A stretch of DNA of 35,622 nucleotides from an uncultured Bacteroidales bacterium (GCA_945983015.1 CAMFSN010000003.1:1-35622); one strand, 5' to 3'. Shown: positions 18,193-26,166, numbered from the stretch's first letter. Numbers and translations: made by a program. Notes: generated by a model not told the origin, from the letters alone.

Positions 18193-18198
18193 TCCTGA
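18183..18198. terminator. hairpin spanning two convergent stop codons
   Basis: TCAGGA-ATAA-TCCTGA forms a perfect 6-bp stem with a 4-base loop. It contains the TAA of nifJ (18190-18192) and the TGA of the minus-strand TPR lipoprotein gene (18183-18185). Neither side carries a long T tract, so it is at best a weak bidirectional terminator or an RNA-end stabiliser. Confidence 0.35.
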
Positions 18199-19463
18199 AA
18201 AAGTCCATACTTTAGAATTATCGAGGCGATTTCGGGATCGAGATTGCCTCGATATTTATATGTAGGCTCCATAGCTACAGCCAATTCCAATTCCTCCACC
18301 GCCTTCTGCTCAAGACCTCTTCTGGCATAGGCTATGGATAGCAGGTAATGCGAGGCTGCGCTCTTCTGACCCAGAGCCTCGAGAATCTGACTCGCGGTGG
18401 CATTGTATTCCAAGGCCAAGTATGCCAATGCGCTATGGTAGTCGCCATAGTCCGCGAGCAATTCCAAAGCCTGCTCCCAACTGCGCTGCTTAAGCAGAGC
18501 CACTCCCTTCAGGTAAGTGCTGTCCCCAGAGTGCCTTCGACAAAGCGCTTCGTCCGTAAGGGAACTCAGCGAACTGACATAATAAGTGATAGGCTCAGTG
18601 GCCTTGAAGGAATACAGGACTTTCTTCCCATCCCAGATCTCGGTTTTAATTTTCAGGCTGAATTTGTTAAGTGAAGCTCTGGATTTTATACTCTGTCTGT
18701 AGAGATAGACAAAACTCCTGCTTGGATCCAAGCAGGTACTGTCCCTTCTTACGGAACTATCCTCCAGGGGAGTCGTAATCAGTTTATCCCTATATTCCTG
18801 CTGACGGGATTTCTTAAAGGCATTGAAACCGATAAGCAGGGGTCTTCTAAAATGTCTCTCCAGACTTTCATCGGACATATCGGAGTTTGGAAAACGAGCT
18901 TTAAACCAGTCCACCTGCCCCCTGTCTACAAATCTGCTCGAATCGGCGGAAAGAGAAGAGAGGAAAGAATCGTACTTTCTGGCCGCCTTTAACTGAGCCT
19001 TTCTGAAATCTTCCCCGGTTAAGTAAACGGGGCTTAGACTCAGAGAGTCATTCTCGAAATACAGCACCGGATAAAAGCGAAGCTGCCAGGAAGGGTCCTG
19101 AAGGGAATCTGTAGCCACTATCATAAAGTCAAAGCGGATAAGTCCGGCCCTTTCGGCCGTGTTACGAAACCTGGCCACTATCACCGCCGCATCCAGGTTC
19201 TCAAAGGCAGTCACTTCCCCACTGTCCTCATCCCTTTTTACTGACATAGCATACAGGCCCTCCGAATCCTCTGCGTAAGACCTTCCCTCCCCAGCATATC
19301 GCCGCAGTTCGCCTTCCCCTGGGAGCATTAGAGAAGAATTTACCCCGCTCTTACGGATGGAATTGAGTTTGGCCGTGGGACCACAGGAGACAAAGAAGAG
19401 ACAGAAAAGCAATTTCCAAAGTGGCGACAAAGGGCCGCCGGATAGTTTAAGATTAGAAATCAT
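18183..19463 (-). CDS. TPR-containing lipoprotein of unknown function
   Basis: A 426-residue predicted lipoprotein; the signal peptide ends at Cys27 (FVSC). I do not recognise the family of its central region (about 40-310), which is a mixed alpha/beta segment with several charged helices and strands (WQLRFYPVLYFEN, FSLKIKTEIWDGKKVLYSF). Residues about 315-420 carry alpha-helical pairs resembling tetratricopeptide repeats (KGVALLKQRSWEQALELLAD, YLLSIAYARRGLEQKAVEEL), so a protein-protein docking role is likely. It lies 30 bases downstream of the small LysR-type gene on the same strand, probably co-transcribed. Its 3' end overlaps the end of nifJ by 10 bases, tail to tail. Cell-envelope location is inferred from the lipobox only. 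Confidence 0.75.
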   Translation of the reverse strand: MISNLKLSGGPLSPLWKLLFCLFFVSCGPTAKLNSIRKSGVNSSLMLPGEGELRRYAGEGRSYAEDSEGLYAMSVKRDEDSGEVTAFENLDAAVIVARFRNTAERAGLIRFDFMIVATDSLQDPSWQLRFYPVLYFENDSLSLSPVYLTGEDFRKAQLKAARKYDSFLSSLSADSSRFVDRGQVDWFKARFPNSDMSDESLERHFRRPLLIGFNAFKKSRQQEYRDKLITTPLEDSSVRRDSTCLDPSRSFVYLYRQSIKSRASLNKFSLKIKTEIWDGKKVLYSFKATEPITYYVSSLSSLTDEALCRRHSGDSTYLKGVALLKQRSWEQALELLADYGDYHSALAYLALEYNATASQILEALGQKSAASHYLLSIAYARRGLEQKAVEELELAVAMEPTYKYRGNLDPEIASIILKYGLFQDYS

Positions 19464-19493
19464 AGTCGTATAAGTTTGGTTTATAATAAGTTT

Positions 19494-19847
19494 TTACTCT
19501 GTTTTAAGTTTCAGGTGCAAGTCATCTCCGAGGGCCCATATCTGAACTGTCCTTCCACTGTCCAGTTCCACTTCCAAGGGTCTGGGGGCATCGGGGCTGA
19601 AAGCCTGATTAGCCGCATCGTACCAGTGCAGGATATTCGAGGCATACTCTTCGAACTTCCGCCCGTCTTCATTCAATTCCACTCTGAAAGCCTGCCTTTC
19701 GAAAAGACTTCTGCCCAAGGCTTTCTCCAACTCAGCTATCTGCTGACTCACAGCAGGCTGACTTATACCCAAAAGCTTGGCGGCAGCGGAAAAACTGCCA
19801 TTCTTACACACAGTCTCGAAGACTCTCAGTCTGAAATCCTCTATCAT
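19494..19847 (-). CDS. minimal LysR-type DNA-binding protein (HTH only)
   Basis: A 117-residue protein whose first 62 residues are a clear LysR-family winged helix-turn-helix: RVFETVCKNGSFSAAAKLLG, then ISQPAVSQQIAELEKALGRS and LFERQ. Normal LysR regulators are about 300 residues with a periplasmic-binding-protein-like effector domain; here only about 50 residues follow, with a short beta-rich tail (PLEVELDSGRTVQIWALGDD). The stop is in frame and not followed by LysR-like sequence, so it is either a natural single-domain regulator (ModE-like size) or a stably truncated one. It is divergent from pncB across a 62-base gap and upstream of the TPR lipoprotein, so it could control either. The target is unknown. 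Confidence 0.85.
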   Translation of the reverse strand: MIEDFRLRVFETVCKNGSFSAAAKLLGISQPAVSQQIAELEKALGRSLFERQAFRVELNEDGRKFEEYASNILHWYDAANQAFSPDAPRPLEVELDSGRTVQIWALGDDLHLKLKTE

Positions 19848-19851
19848 AGGG

Positions 19852-19859
19852 CAAACTTA
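19852..19859 (-). promoter_or_regulatory. possible -7 element for the LysR-type gene
   Basis: On the minus strand the bases read TAAGTTTG, an exact TAnnTTTG match, ending 4 bases before the LysR-type ATG. That would give an almost leaderless transcript; a near-match (TAAATTTTG, 19860-19868) lies just upstream. Both sit in the 62-base divergent gap shared with pncB. Confidence 0.3.
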
Positions 19860-19873
19860 CAAAATTTATTTAT

Positions 19874-19881
19874 TATTTTTG
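19874..19881 (+). promoter_or_regulatory. Bacteroides-type -7 element upstream of pncB
   Basis: TATTTTTG fits TAnnTTTG and ends 29 bases before the pncB ATG, the same spacing as at fabD. The surrounding sequence is AT-rich, and no clear -33 TTTG is seen about 20 bases upstream. Confidence 0.55.
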
Positions 19882-19909
19882 CCTACTTATTCTTAACAAT
19901 GACCGATAA

Positions 19910-21382
19910 ATGTTAGAAGATATCGCATACTGCTCAGACAAGTACCAGTACACGATGGGAAAGTCCTTCTTCGACTGCGGAATGCAGGACAAACGCGCCG
20001 TTTTCAATCTCTTTTACCGAAAAGCTCCAGAGAATAACAACTGGGCCGTGGTAAGCGGTGTGGACGAAGTGATCGAGATGGTTCAAAGTTTAGGCTCCAA
20101 GCCATCATCCTTCTTTGAGAAGTTCCTGCCAGGGGAAGAGTACGCTGACTTCAGAGAATATCTCAGCAAGATGAAGTTCACGGGTAACATCTACGCTATG
20201 AGAGAAGGAGAGATAGCCTTCCCTAAGCAGCCTATCATCACCGTGGAGGCCCCGCTCATCGAAGCCCAGGTACTTGAGACTCCTATGCTCTGCATAATGA
20301 ACCACCAGATGGCAGTAGCCACCAAAGCCTCCAGGGTATGCCGCTCTACGAACAAAGCGGTCAGCGAATTCGGATCCAGAAGAGCCCACGGTCCCTGGGC
20401 TGCCATCTATGGGGCAAAGGCCGCCATTATCGCCGGCTGCGCCGGCACTTCCAACATCCTGACAGGTAAGATTTTCGGCTGTGGAAGCACCGGCACTATG
20501 GCCCACAGTTTCGTCACCTCCTTCGGCTGTACGGTGGAAGGGGAACACGAAGCGTTCAAGGCCTATATCGACACCCACAAGGGAGAGAATCTCATCCTGC
20601 TGATAGACACTTACGACACCCTCAAATGCGGTCTTCTGAATGCTATCCGCAGTTTCAGAGAAGCTGGGATTGACGATAGCTACCCCTACGGTTATGGGGT
20701 GAGACTGGACAGCGGAGACTTGGCATACCTGTCCATAGAGGTGCGCAGGGTTCTGGACGAGAACGGGCTGAAGAACTGCAAGATCTTCGCCACCAACTCT
20801 TTGGACGAATACCTCATCTCCGACTTGGAAAGGCAGGGCGCGAAGATTGACTGCTATGGCGTGGGCGATGCCATCGCCACCAGCAAGGAAAACCCTTGCT
20901 TCGGAAATGTCTATAAGCTCGTGGAACTGGACGGGAAAGCGGTTATGAAAATGTCTGAGGACAGGGGAAAGATGATAGACCCCGGCTTCCAGGTCACCTG
21001 GCGTCTGGAAAAGGAAGGGGTTTACAAACTCGATGTCACCTGCCTTAGAGGCGACGCTACGGACAGGACCATAGCTGAAGGTGGGAGCGTTAGCATCTTC
21101 GACGAATTCGACAAGTACAAATACAAGAGCTTTATCTCAGGAGAATACAAAGCCCATAGGCTGCAGGAACAAGTTATGAAGGATGGACAGCGCTGTGGAC
21201 AGAGCTATAGTCTCCAGGAGAAAAAGGCATATTACCAACATAATCTAAATTGCCTGAGCCAGAGCGAGAGGCGTCTTATCAACCCGCATTTTTATAAGGT
21301 GGATATCTCCGAAGAACTGCTACAGGAAAAGATGCACATCATAGAACGCCTGGTTAAGGAGATAGAAGACTTCAGTATATGA
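19910..21382 (+). CDS. pncB: nicotinate phosphoribosyltransferase
   Basis: A 490-residue cytoplasmic enzyme that condenses nicotinate with phosphoribosyl pyrophosphate (ATP-assisted) to give nicotinate mononucleotide, the entry step of NAD salvage. Family landmarks: DKYQYTMG at residues 10-17, the FGSRRAHGP motif (154-162), the GTSNILTGKIFG stretch, and His199 in GSTGTMAHSFV, the position of the phospho-histidine in this family. YGVRLDSGDLA further along is the phosphate-binding region of the long (Gram-positive-like) form. Length is typical. The ATG is chosen because TAnnTTTG lies 29 bases upstream. Its last 4 bases (ATGA) form the start of the clostripain-like gene, so the two are translationally coupled. 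Confidence 0.96.
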   Translation: MLEDIAYCSDKYQYTMGKSFFDCGMQDKRAVFNLFYRKAPENNNWAVVSGVDEVIEMVQSLGSKPSSFFEKFLPGEEYADFREYLSKMKFTGNIYAMREGEIAFPKQPIITVEAPLIEAQVLETPMLCIMNHQMAVATKASRVCRSTNKAVSEFGSRRAHGPWAAIYGAKAAIIAGCAGTSNILTGKIFGCGSTGTMAHSFVTSFGCTVEGEHEAFKAYIDTHKGENLILLIDTYDTLKCGLLNAIRSFREAGIDDSYPYGYGVRLDSGDLAYLSIEVRRVLDENGLKNCKIFATNSLDEYLISDLERQGAKIDCYGVGDAIATSKENPCFGNVYKLVELDGKAVMKMSEDRGKMIDPGFQVTWRLEKEGVYKLDVTCLRGDATDRTIAEGGSVSIFDEFDKYKYKSFISGEYKAHRLQEQVMKDGQRCGQSYSLQEKKAYYQHNLNCLSQSERRLINPHFYKVDISEELLQEKMHIIERLVKEIEDFSI

Positions 21383-22587
21383 AAAAAAGTACACTTGCCT
21401 TCATTCTATCCATAGCCCTTCTATCGGGATGTAATCCGGACTCCTACTCCCCATTCCCTAATTTGGGAGGAGAGGTTCCAGAGAGAGGAGTTGAGGAACT
21501 GGAGTATGAAAAGCTGCTTATACTCTATCTGGAAGGCTATAACAACCTCACCTTTGACATTCAGAAGAACATCTCGGAGTTCAGCCAGGGCTACCTTCCG
21601 AAGAAATCAGACAAGCAGGCGGTGCTAGTGTACTCTCATAATGCTATGAGCAAAGTGGATTGGCATACAAAGACAGAGCCGGTCATATACCGGATGTACA
21701 CTCATTACGGCGAAGTGATAAGGGACACGCTCTTCCGCTTTCCTGCCGACGAAGTCGCCCTCAGGCCGGAAGTCCTTAGGAAGAGCCTGAATTTCATCCG
21801 TAAAAATTTCCCTTCAACTTCCTACGGAATGCTGTTTAGCTCCCACGCAACTGGTTGGATTCCAAAAGATTATACCCTTAAATCAGAAGATATGAGTCCA
21901 TTTTCCTTAGGGGCGGAATACGACAATTCTACTTCCATCAACAAAGAGTATAACTTGGACATAACAGAATTTGCCGAGGCCATTCCTATGCATCTGGACT
22001 ATATAGTCTTCGACTGTTGTCTGATGGGAGGAGTGGAGACAAACTATGTCCTTAGGAACTGTACGGACAAAATAGTGGCTTCCCCCACCGAAGTTCTTAG
22101 CGAAGGATTTGATTACTTAGGTCTTGGAGAGAGACTATTAAGGGAAGGTGAAGCGGATCTGATAGGCGTATGCGAAGATTACTACAGCAAATGCGCTGAC
22201 AGTTACGCCACGGTGGCCCTCTACGACTGCTCTTATATGGACGAATTGGCAGACAAGTGCAAAAGTATCTTCGGCAATCACCCGAACCAAGTTCTGGAAG
22301 TAAAGAGCAGTGAGGTTCAAAGCTATAACTTCAGCTTTGACTACCACTATGACTTTAGGGACATAATAGCGAAGATGGGAGCAAGCCAAGAGGAACTCGC
22401 AGACTTGGACGAGACTATGGAGAAACTGGTCATATATAAGAAATCCACCCCGCGATTCATTAATGTCACCATCGAGGCGGAGCGCTATAGCGGAATGAGT
22501 ATGTATCTTCCGAGAAAAGGATGGAACGAACTGAATGATTACTATATGGATACGGACTGGAATAAGGCTACAGGTCTGCTTCGCTAA
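21379..22587 (+). CDS. clostripain-family (C11) cysteine protease, lipoprotein
   Basis: A 402-residue predicted lipoprotein (lipobox ends at Cys18, LSGC) with a clostripain-like caspase-fold domain of peptidase family C11. The catalytic dyad is readable: His156 in FSSHATGW and Cys214 in FDCCLMGGVE (the family motif is D-x-C-L-M). The YLEGYNNL segment near 50-57 takes the place of the usual N-terminal YxxADNNL motif, so the Asp-Asn pair there is not conserved. Length is that of Bacteroidales C11 lipoproteins. It overlaps pncB by 4 bases; a shared function with NAD salvage is not obvious and the link may only be transcriptional. The substrate is unknown; C11 enzymes often cut after Arg or Lys. 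Confidence 0.88.
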   Translation: MKKSTLAFILSIALLSGCNPDSYSPFPNLGGEVPERGVEELEYEKLLILYLEGYNNLTFDIQKNISEFSQGYLPKKSDKQAVLVYSHNAMSKVDWHTKTEPVIYRMYTHYGEVIRDTLFRFPADEVALRPEVLRKSLNFIRKNFPSTSYGMLFSSHATGWIPKDYTLKSEDMSPFSLGAEYDNSTSINKEYNLDITEFAEAIPMHLDYIVFDCCLMGGVETNYVLRNCTDKIVASPTEVLSEGFDYLGLGERLLREGEADLIGVCEDYYSKCADSYATVALYDCSYMDELADKCKSIFGNHPNQVLEVKSSEVQSYNFSFDYHYDFRDIIAKMGASQEELADLDETMEKLVIYKKSTPRFINVTIEAERYSGMSMYLPRKGWNELNDYYMDTDWNKATGLLR

Positions 22588-22619
22588 GAGCAGGGCATAG
22601 CATTTCGGAAAAGAATTGT

Positions 22620-22627
22620 TATCTTTG
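22620..22627 (+). promoter_or_regulatory. Bacteroides-type -7 element upstream of the lipid kinase gene
   Basis: TATCTTTG matches TAnnTTTG and ends 28 bases before the ATG at 22655, close to the spacing seen at fabD and pncB. A TTTC at 22603 could be a poor -33 box with short spacing. It lies in the 67-base gap after the C11 protease. Confidence 0.55.
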
Positions 22628-22654
22628 TAGAAGAGTTAAACTTAAATATAATTA

Positions 22655-23599
22655 ATGGCTATAAAAAGGAAAGAATGGTACACCATAGTCAACCCCCACG
22701 CAGGCTCGGGAAAGACGATGTCCAAGTGGGTTCCTGCAGAGGAGCATCTGAAAAAGCTGGGCGTACCCATCCATACAGTTTACACTACACATAAACACCA
22801 CGCCGCAGAACTCGCAGCAGCGGCTGCCCGTATGGGATACAGAAAGATATTGGCCGTGGGTGGAGACGGTTCCATTCACGAAGTGTTCGAAGGGGTGCTC
22901 TCCTGGTGTGAGAGTTCCGGAGTGAATCCTCAGGAGTTCTATCTGGCATTGGTTCCCATAGGCAGCGGAAATGACTGGATCAAGTCTTTCAACATTCCCC
23001 GAGATACTATTAAGACCGCAGATATCCTGGCCAAAGGGCATTTCGTTCAGGAGGACGTAGTCAGGGTTAAATTTGCCGATTCGGTATCTTATATGGCTAA
23101 CATAGGCGGGATAGGCTTCGACTCCCACGTCTGCGAGAAAGTGAATTTCAGCAAGGAACAGGGAAAGCGCAAAGCCAGAATCTATCTGCACGCCCTACTG
23201 AACAATCTTTTCACCATCAAGCCCTTTAATGTGGAGTTCTACACGGATGACACTCTGGTGTACAAGGGCCCTGTTCTGGACATAGCCTTTGGAAATGGCT
23301 CCTACTGTGGCGGAGGTATGCAGCAATGCTGTCTGGCAGACCCGACTGACGGCATCTTGGACGCTATCATTGTCCCTAAGATAGCCATAAGCAAACTCCT
23401 GCCTGAACTCCCGAGAATCTATAACAAGAGCGTTAACGAATCGAAGCGTATCATCTATCAGAGGGGTAAGAAATTCAAGATCATTCCTCTGAACAAAGCT
23501 TCCGAGGACATAGTGGAACTGGACGGGGAGATTGAGGGCAGATTGCCTGTGGAAATCGAACTGCTTCCATACCATATAAACGTGCTTTCAAACAAATAA
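22655..23599 (+). CDS. diacylglycerol-kinase-family lipid kinase (YegS/BmrU-like)
   Basis: A 314-residue soluble kinase of the DAGK catalytic family, which phosphorylates diacylglycerol, sphingosine-type or other lipids at the inner face of the membrane. The NPHAGSGK motif at residues 13-20 and the nucleotide-binding GGDG at 69-72 (AVGGDGSIHEV) define the family; VPIGSGNDWIKS (about 103-114) and the C-terminal ELDGEIEG loop complete it. Length is typical. The ATG at 22655 is preceded by its own promoter element. parA follows 20 bases after its stop, with another -7 element between, so the two need not be one operon. Bacteroidota make sphingolipids, so a sphingoid substrate is conceivable but not shown. 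Confidence 0.92.
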   Translation: MAIKRKEWYTIVNPHAGSGKTMSKWVPAEEHLKKLGVPIHTVYTTHKHHAAELAAAAARMGYRKILAVGGDGSIHEVFEGVLSWCESSGVNPQEFYLALVPIGSGNDWIKSFNIPRDTIKTADILAKGHFVQEDVVRVKFADSVSYMANIGGIGFDSHVCEKVNFSKEQGKRKARIYLHALLNNLFTIKPFNVEFYTDDTLVYKGPVLDIAFGNGSYCGGGMQQCCLADPTDGILDAIIVPKIAISKLLPELPRIYNKSVNESKRIIYQRGKKFKIIPLNKASEDIVELDGEIEGRLPVEIELLPYHINVLSNK

Positions 23600-23605
23600 T
23601 TTTAT

Positions 23606-23613
23606 TATATTTG
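23606..23613 (+). promoter_or_regulatory. -7 element only 6 bases before the parA ATG
   Basis: TATATTTG is a perfect TAnnTTTG match, and a TTTC at 23586-23589 stands 20 bases before it as a possible -33 box. The parA ATG begins at 23620, so transcription would start at or within a few bases of the start codon. Confidence 0.55.
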
Positions 23614-23619
23614 TCCCCT

Positions 23620-24396
23620 ATGGGAAAAGTTATTGCTATCGCAAATCAAAAAGGCGGCGTGGGCAAGACCACCACTGCCATTAATCTGGCTGCCTCTCTG
23701 GCAGTTCTGGAAAGGCGGGTGCTCATTATCGACGCCGACCCTCAGGCTAATACCACTTCTGGTCTGAACTATTCTCCGGATTCATCCGACGGACACACCC
23801 TGTATGAAGTAATGATAGGCTCCGTGACAGTAAAGGACTGTATAGTCCCTACCGAGATGAATTACCTGAAGATGCTTCCATCCCATATCAATCTGGTGGG
23901 AGCGGAGATCGAGATAATAGACCTTCCTGGCAGGGACCATATACTTAAAAACGCCTTGGAAGAAGTCCGTAACGACTACGACTATATCATAATAGACTGT
24001 GCCCCTTCCCTTGGGCTGATCACTGTCAACTGCCTGACTGCAGCTGACTCTGTGATAATACCGGTTCAACCGGAGTTTTTCGCACTGGAAGGTATTGGCA
24101 AGCTCCTTCAGACCATTCGTCTAGTGCAGAGCGGAAGTAATCCCGACTTGAACATCGAAGGCTTTGTGGTCACTATGTTCGATGGCAGGACAAAGGTGCA
24201 CGCCCAAGTGGTCAAACAGTTGAAGGAATACTTCAAGTCTATGGTTTTCAATACCATTATCCAGAGAAATATCCGTCTTTCCGAGGCTCCGTCCCACGGC
24301 AAGCCTATAGTTCTCTACGACATTAACAGTAACGGAACAAACAATTACCTGAATCTCGCCAAGGAGGTTCTGGAAAGAAATCACGATACTATATGA
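23620..24396 (+). CDS. parA: chromosome-partitioning ATPase ParA (Soj)
   Basis: A 258-residue ParA/Soj deviant-Walker ATPase that moves ParB-parS complexes over the nucleoid during chromosome segregation. KGGVGKTT (residues 11-18) is the deviant Walker A with its signature lysine, DADPQANTT (about 40-48) the A' motif, and IIIDCAPSLG the Walker B. The size fits chromosomal rather than plasmid ParA, which has an extra N-terminal domain. The frame extends to a TTG at 23611, but that codon lies inside the -7 element, so ATG 23620 is the sensible start. It overlaps parB by 4 bases (ATGA). Confidence 0.96.
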   Translation: MGKVIAIANQKGGVGKTTTAINLAASLAVLERRVLIIDADPQANTTSGLNYSPDSSDGHTLYEVMIGSVTVKDCIVPTEMNYLKMLPSHINLVGAEIEIIDLPGRDHILKNALEEVRNDYDYIIIDCAPSLGLITVNCLTAADSVIIPVQPEFFALEGIGKLLQTIRLVQSGSNPDLNIEGFVVTMFDGRTKVHAQVVKQLKEYFKSMVFNTIIQRNIRLSEAPSHGKPIVLYDINSNGTNNYLNLAKEVLERNHDTI

Positions 24397-25331
24397 GTGC
24401 AGTCAACAGAGGTCTTGGCCGCGGTCTCGAGGCCATTTTGGGAGATATAACGGAGATAGATCAGCTCCGCAAGCCCGTAGGCTATCAGGATAAGAGCAGC
24501 GCTTCCAGCATTAACAGGCCAAGCGCTGACGTGCTTAGGGTACCTCTCTCCCAGATAGAACCGAACCCATTTCAACCTCGCATCAGTTTCGACAGGGAGG
24601 AACTGGAAGGCTTGGCATCTTCCATTAAGAGCCTTGGACTCATCAGTCCCATCACAGTCAGAAGGCTAGGTCCTGAGCATTATCAGATCATCAGTGGAGA
24701 AAGGCGTTACAGAGCCTGCCAGATGGCCGGTTTCTCAGAGGTACCTGCTTATGTAAGAGAAGCTGATGACCAGGGAATGCTGGAGATGGCTATAGTGGAA
24801 AATGTTCAGAGAGAGAATCTGGACCCTATAGAAGTGGCTCTCAGTTTCCAAAGACTACTCTCCGAATGTAATCTCACCCAGGAGCAGATGGCAGAACGTC
24901 TGGGTAAAAGCCGTTCTTCTATCGCTAACCAGATTCGCCTGCTCAGACTGCCGGTTAAGGTGCAGCACGACCTGAAAGTGGGTCAGATCAGCGTAGGTCA
25001 CGCTAAAGTCCTGCTCTCGGTGGAGGACCCTGAACTTCAGACCAAACTCTGCGACTACACCATTAAGAACGAATTGAACGTCAGACAGCTAGAGGCTAAG
25101 GTTAAGTCAATTCTGGACAGATTGGCTCAGCAGGAGACTCAGCAGCCTAGTCAAAGCGTCGCTGCTCCCGATATTCCTTCCGAGCACAAGGAACTCTGCA
25201 AGGAGATGGCTAGGTATTTCAAGGGTAAAATCAGCTTGAAACGCGCCGAGACCGGCAAGGGTTCCATTACTGTCAACTTCAACTCTGACGAGGAGGTAAA
25301 GCGATTCCTGGATGCACTCAAGAACGTTTAA
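24393..25331 (+). CDS. parB: chromosome-partitioning protein ParB (Spo0J)
   Basis: A 312-residue ParB CTPase/DNA clamp that loads at parS sites and spreads. The N-terminus has the ParA-stimulating basic motif (RGLGRGLEAIL, residues 6-16). The CTP-binding ParB domain includes QIEPNPFQPR (54-63), GERRYRAC (102-109) and ENVQRENL (136-143). A helix-turn-helix for parS recognition lies near 161-185 (LTQEQMAERLGKSRSSIANQ), and a C-terminal dimerisation domain follows a linker near 240-265. Its 3' end overlaps the DUF5683 gene by 20 bases. No full parS was found in the window. Confidence 0.97.
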   Translation: MSAVNRGLGRGLEAILGDITEIDQLRKPVGYQDKSSASSINRPSADVLRVPLSQIEPNPFQPRISFDREELEGLASSIKSLGLISPITVRRLGPEHYQIISGERRYRACQMAGFSEVPAYVREADDQGMLEMAIVENVQRENLDPIEVALSFQRLLSECNLTQEQMAERLGKSRSSIANQIRLLRLPVKVQHDLKVGQISVGHAKVLLSVEDPELQTKLCDYTIKNELNVRQLEAKVKSILDRLAQQETQQPSQSVAAPDIPSEHKELCKEMARYFKGKISLKRAETGKGSITVNFNSDEEVKRFLDALKNV

Positions 25332-26166
25332 AATACTTCTGCTCTGCACTATCACCCTGTGTATCACCGCTTTGAAGGCCCAAGCCCAGTTTAAGGATGA
25401 GGCCTTCAGTCAGAATTATGGGGAGGATAACGAAGCCCCTGCCGATTCCACGGATAAGATTTTCGACGTGAAAAAATACTTCCGCGGGCTTGGGCATAAG
25501 ACTACTCTGGATGTAGCCACAGCCTTTGAAGGCTCCCTTATATGCGTGGGCGGTATGCAGATTTATAATAAAGACTACTGGAAACTGCCCATAGTCTATG
25601 GTGGAATAGCTGCAGGAATTGGCGGAGGCATCTACTACGGGAATCAAGGGAACAGCACTGCCAGCACCCTCTGTTACCTGGGCGCAGGTCTGATGTACTG
25701 GGGCAGTTTTATGGACGGAGTAATCTGCTATGAGCCAAAGGATTGGCCTAATCCCCAGAAAGCTACGCTCTACTCCCTGCTGGTGCCTGGTCTGGGCCAG
25801 ATATATAACCACGAGATATGGAAACTCCCCCTCTACTGGGGCATAATGATAGGAGGAGCCAGCTACTATGTAAAGTTCAAGCAGAACTATGAGCGCTTCC
25901 GCGACCTCTATAATGCCGAAGACACCACATACATTCCTCTGGAAACCTCCAAATACTATAAAAATCTCTACCGCAGGTATCGTGACTACGCCCTCCTGGT
26001 CACCTTCGCCGGCTATCTGCTTCAGGTCATCGATGCCAATGTCTTTGCCTATATGCACGACTTTGAAATCTCCGAGGACATATCCCTGAAGCTCTCCCCT
26101 TCCCTCATAGCCCCTGACCCATTCAGCGCCCCTGCACTTGGGATGGGACTCTGCCTGACATTCTAA
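25312..26166 (+). CDS. DUF5683 membrane protein downstream of ParB
   Basis: A 284-residue protein with an N-terminal signal or membrane segment (residues 8-25, ending near AQAQF) and several hydrophobic segments at about 88-105, 115-130, 150-185 and 225-245. The motif YSLLVPGLGQIYNHEIWKLP, echoed earlier by NKDYWKLPIVYGG, is characteristic of DUF5683, a Bacteroidota family whose gene commonly follows parB. Its function is not established. The ATG at 25312 lies inside parB (20-base overlap); no later in-frame ATG leaves an N-terminal segment, so I accept it. The 3' end overlaps the convergent HhH gene by 44 bases. Confidence 0.85.
   Translation: MHSRTFKILLLCTITLCITALKAQAQFKDEAFSQNYGEDNEAPADSTDKIFDVKKYFRGLGHKTTLDVATAFEGSLICVGGMQIYNKDYWKLPIVYGGIAAGIGGGIYYGNQGNSTASTLCYLGAGLMYWGSFMDGVICYEPKDWPNPQKATLYSLLVPGLGQIYNHEIWKLPLYWGIMIGGASYYVKFKQNYERFRDLYNAEDTTYIPLETSKYYKNLYRRYRDYALLVTFAGYLLQVIDANVFAYMHDFEISEDISLKLSPSLIAPDPFSAPALGMGLCLTF

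Noticed and set aside
19471..19478. TAAGTTTG on the plus strand, a -7-like match antisense to the LysR-type gene
   Set aside because: It lies in a 30-base gap between two minus-strand genes and has no plus-strand gene to drive within a sensible distance.
23611..23619. Upstream TTG start for parA, giving three extra residues
   Set aside because: The TTG falls within the -7 promoter box and the ATG at 23620 yields the standard ParA N-terminus.
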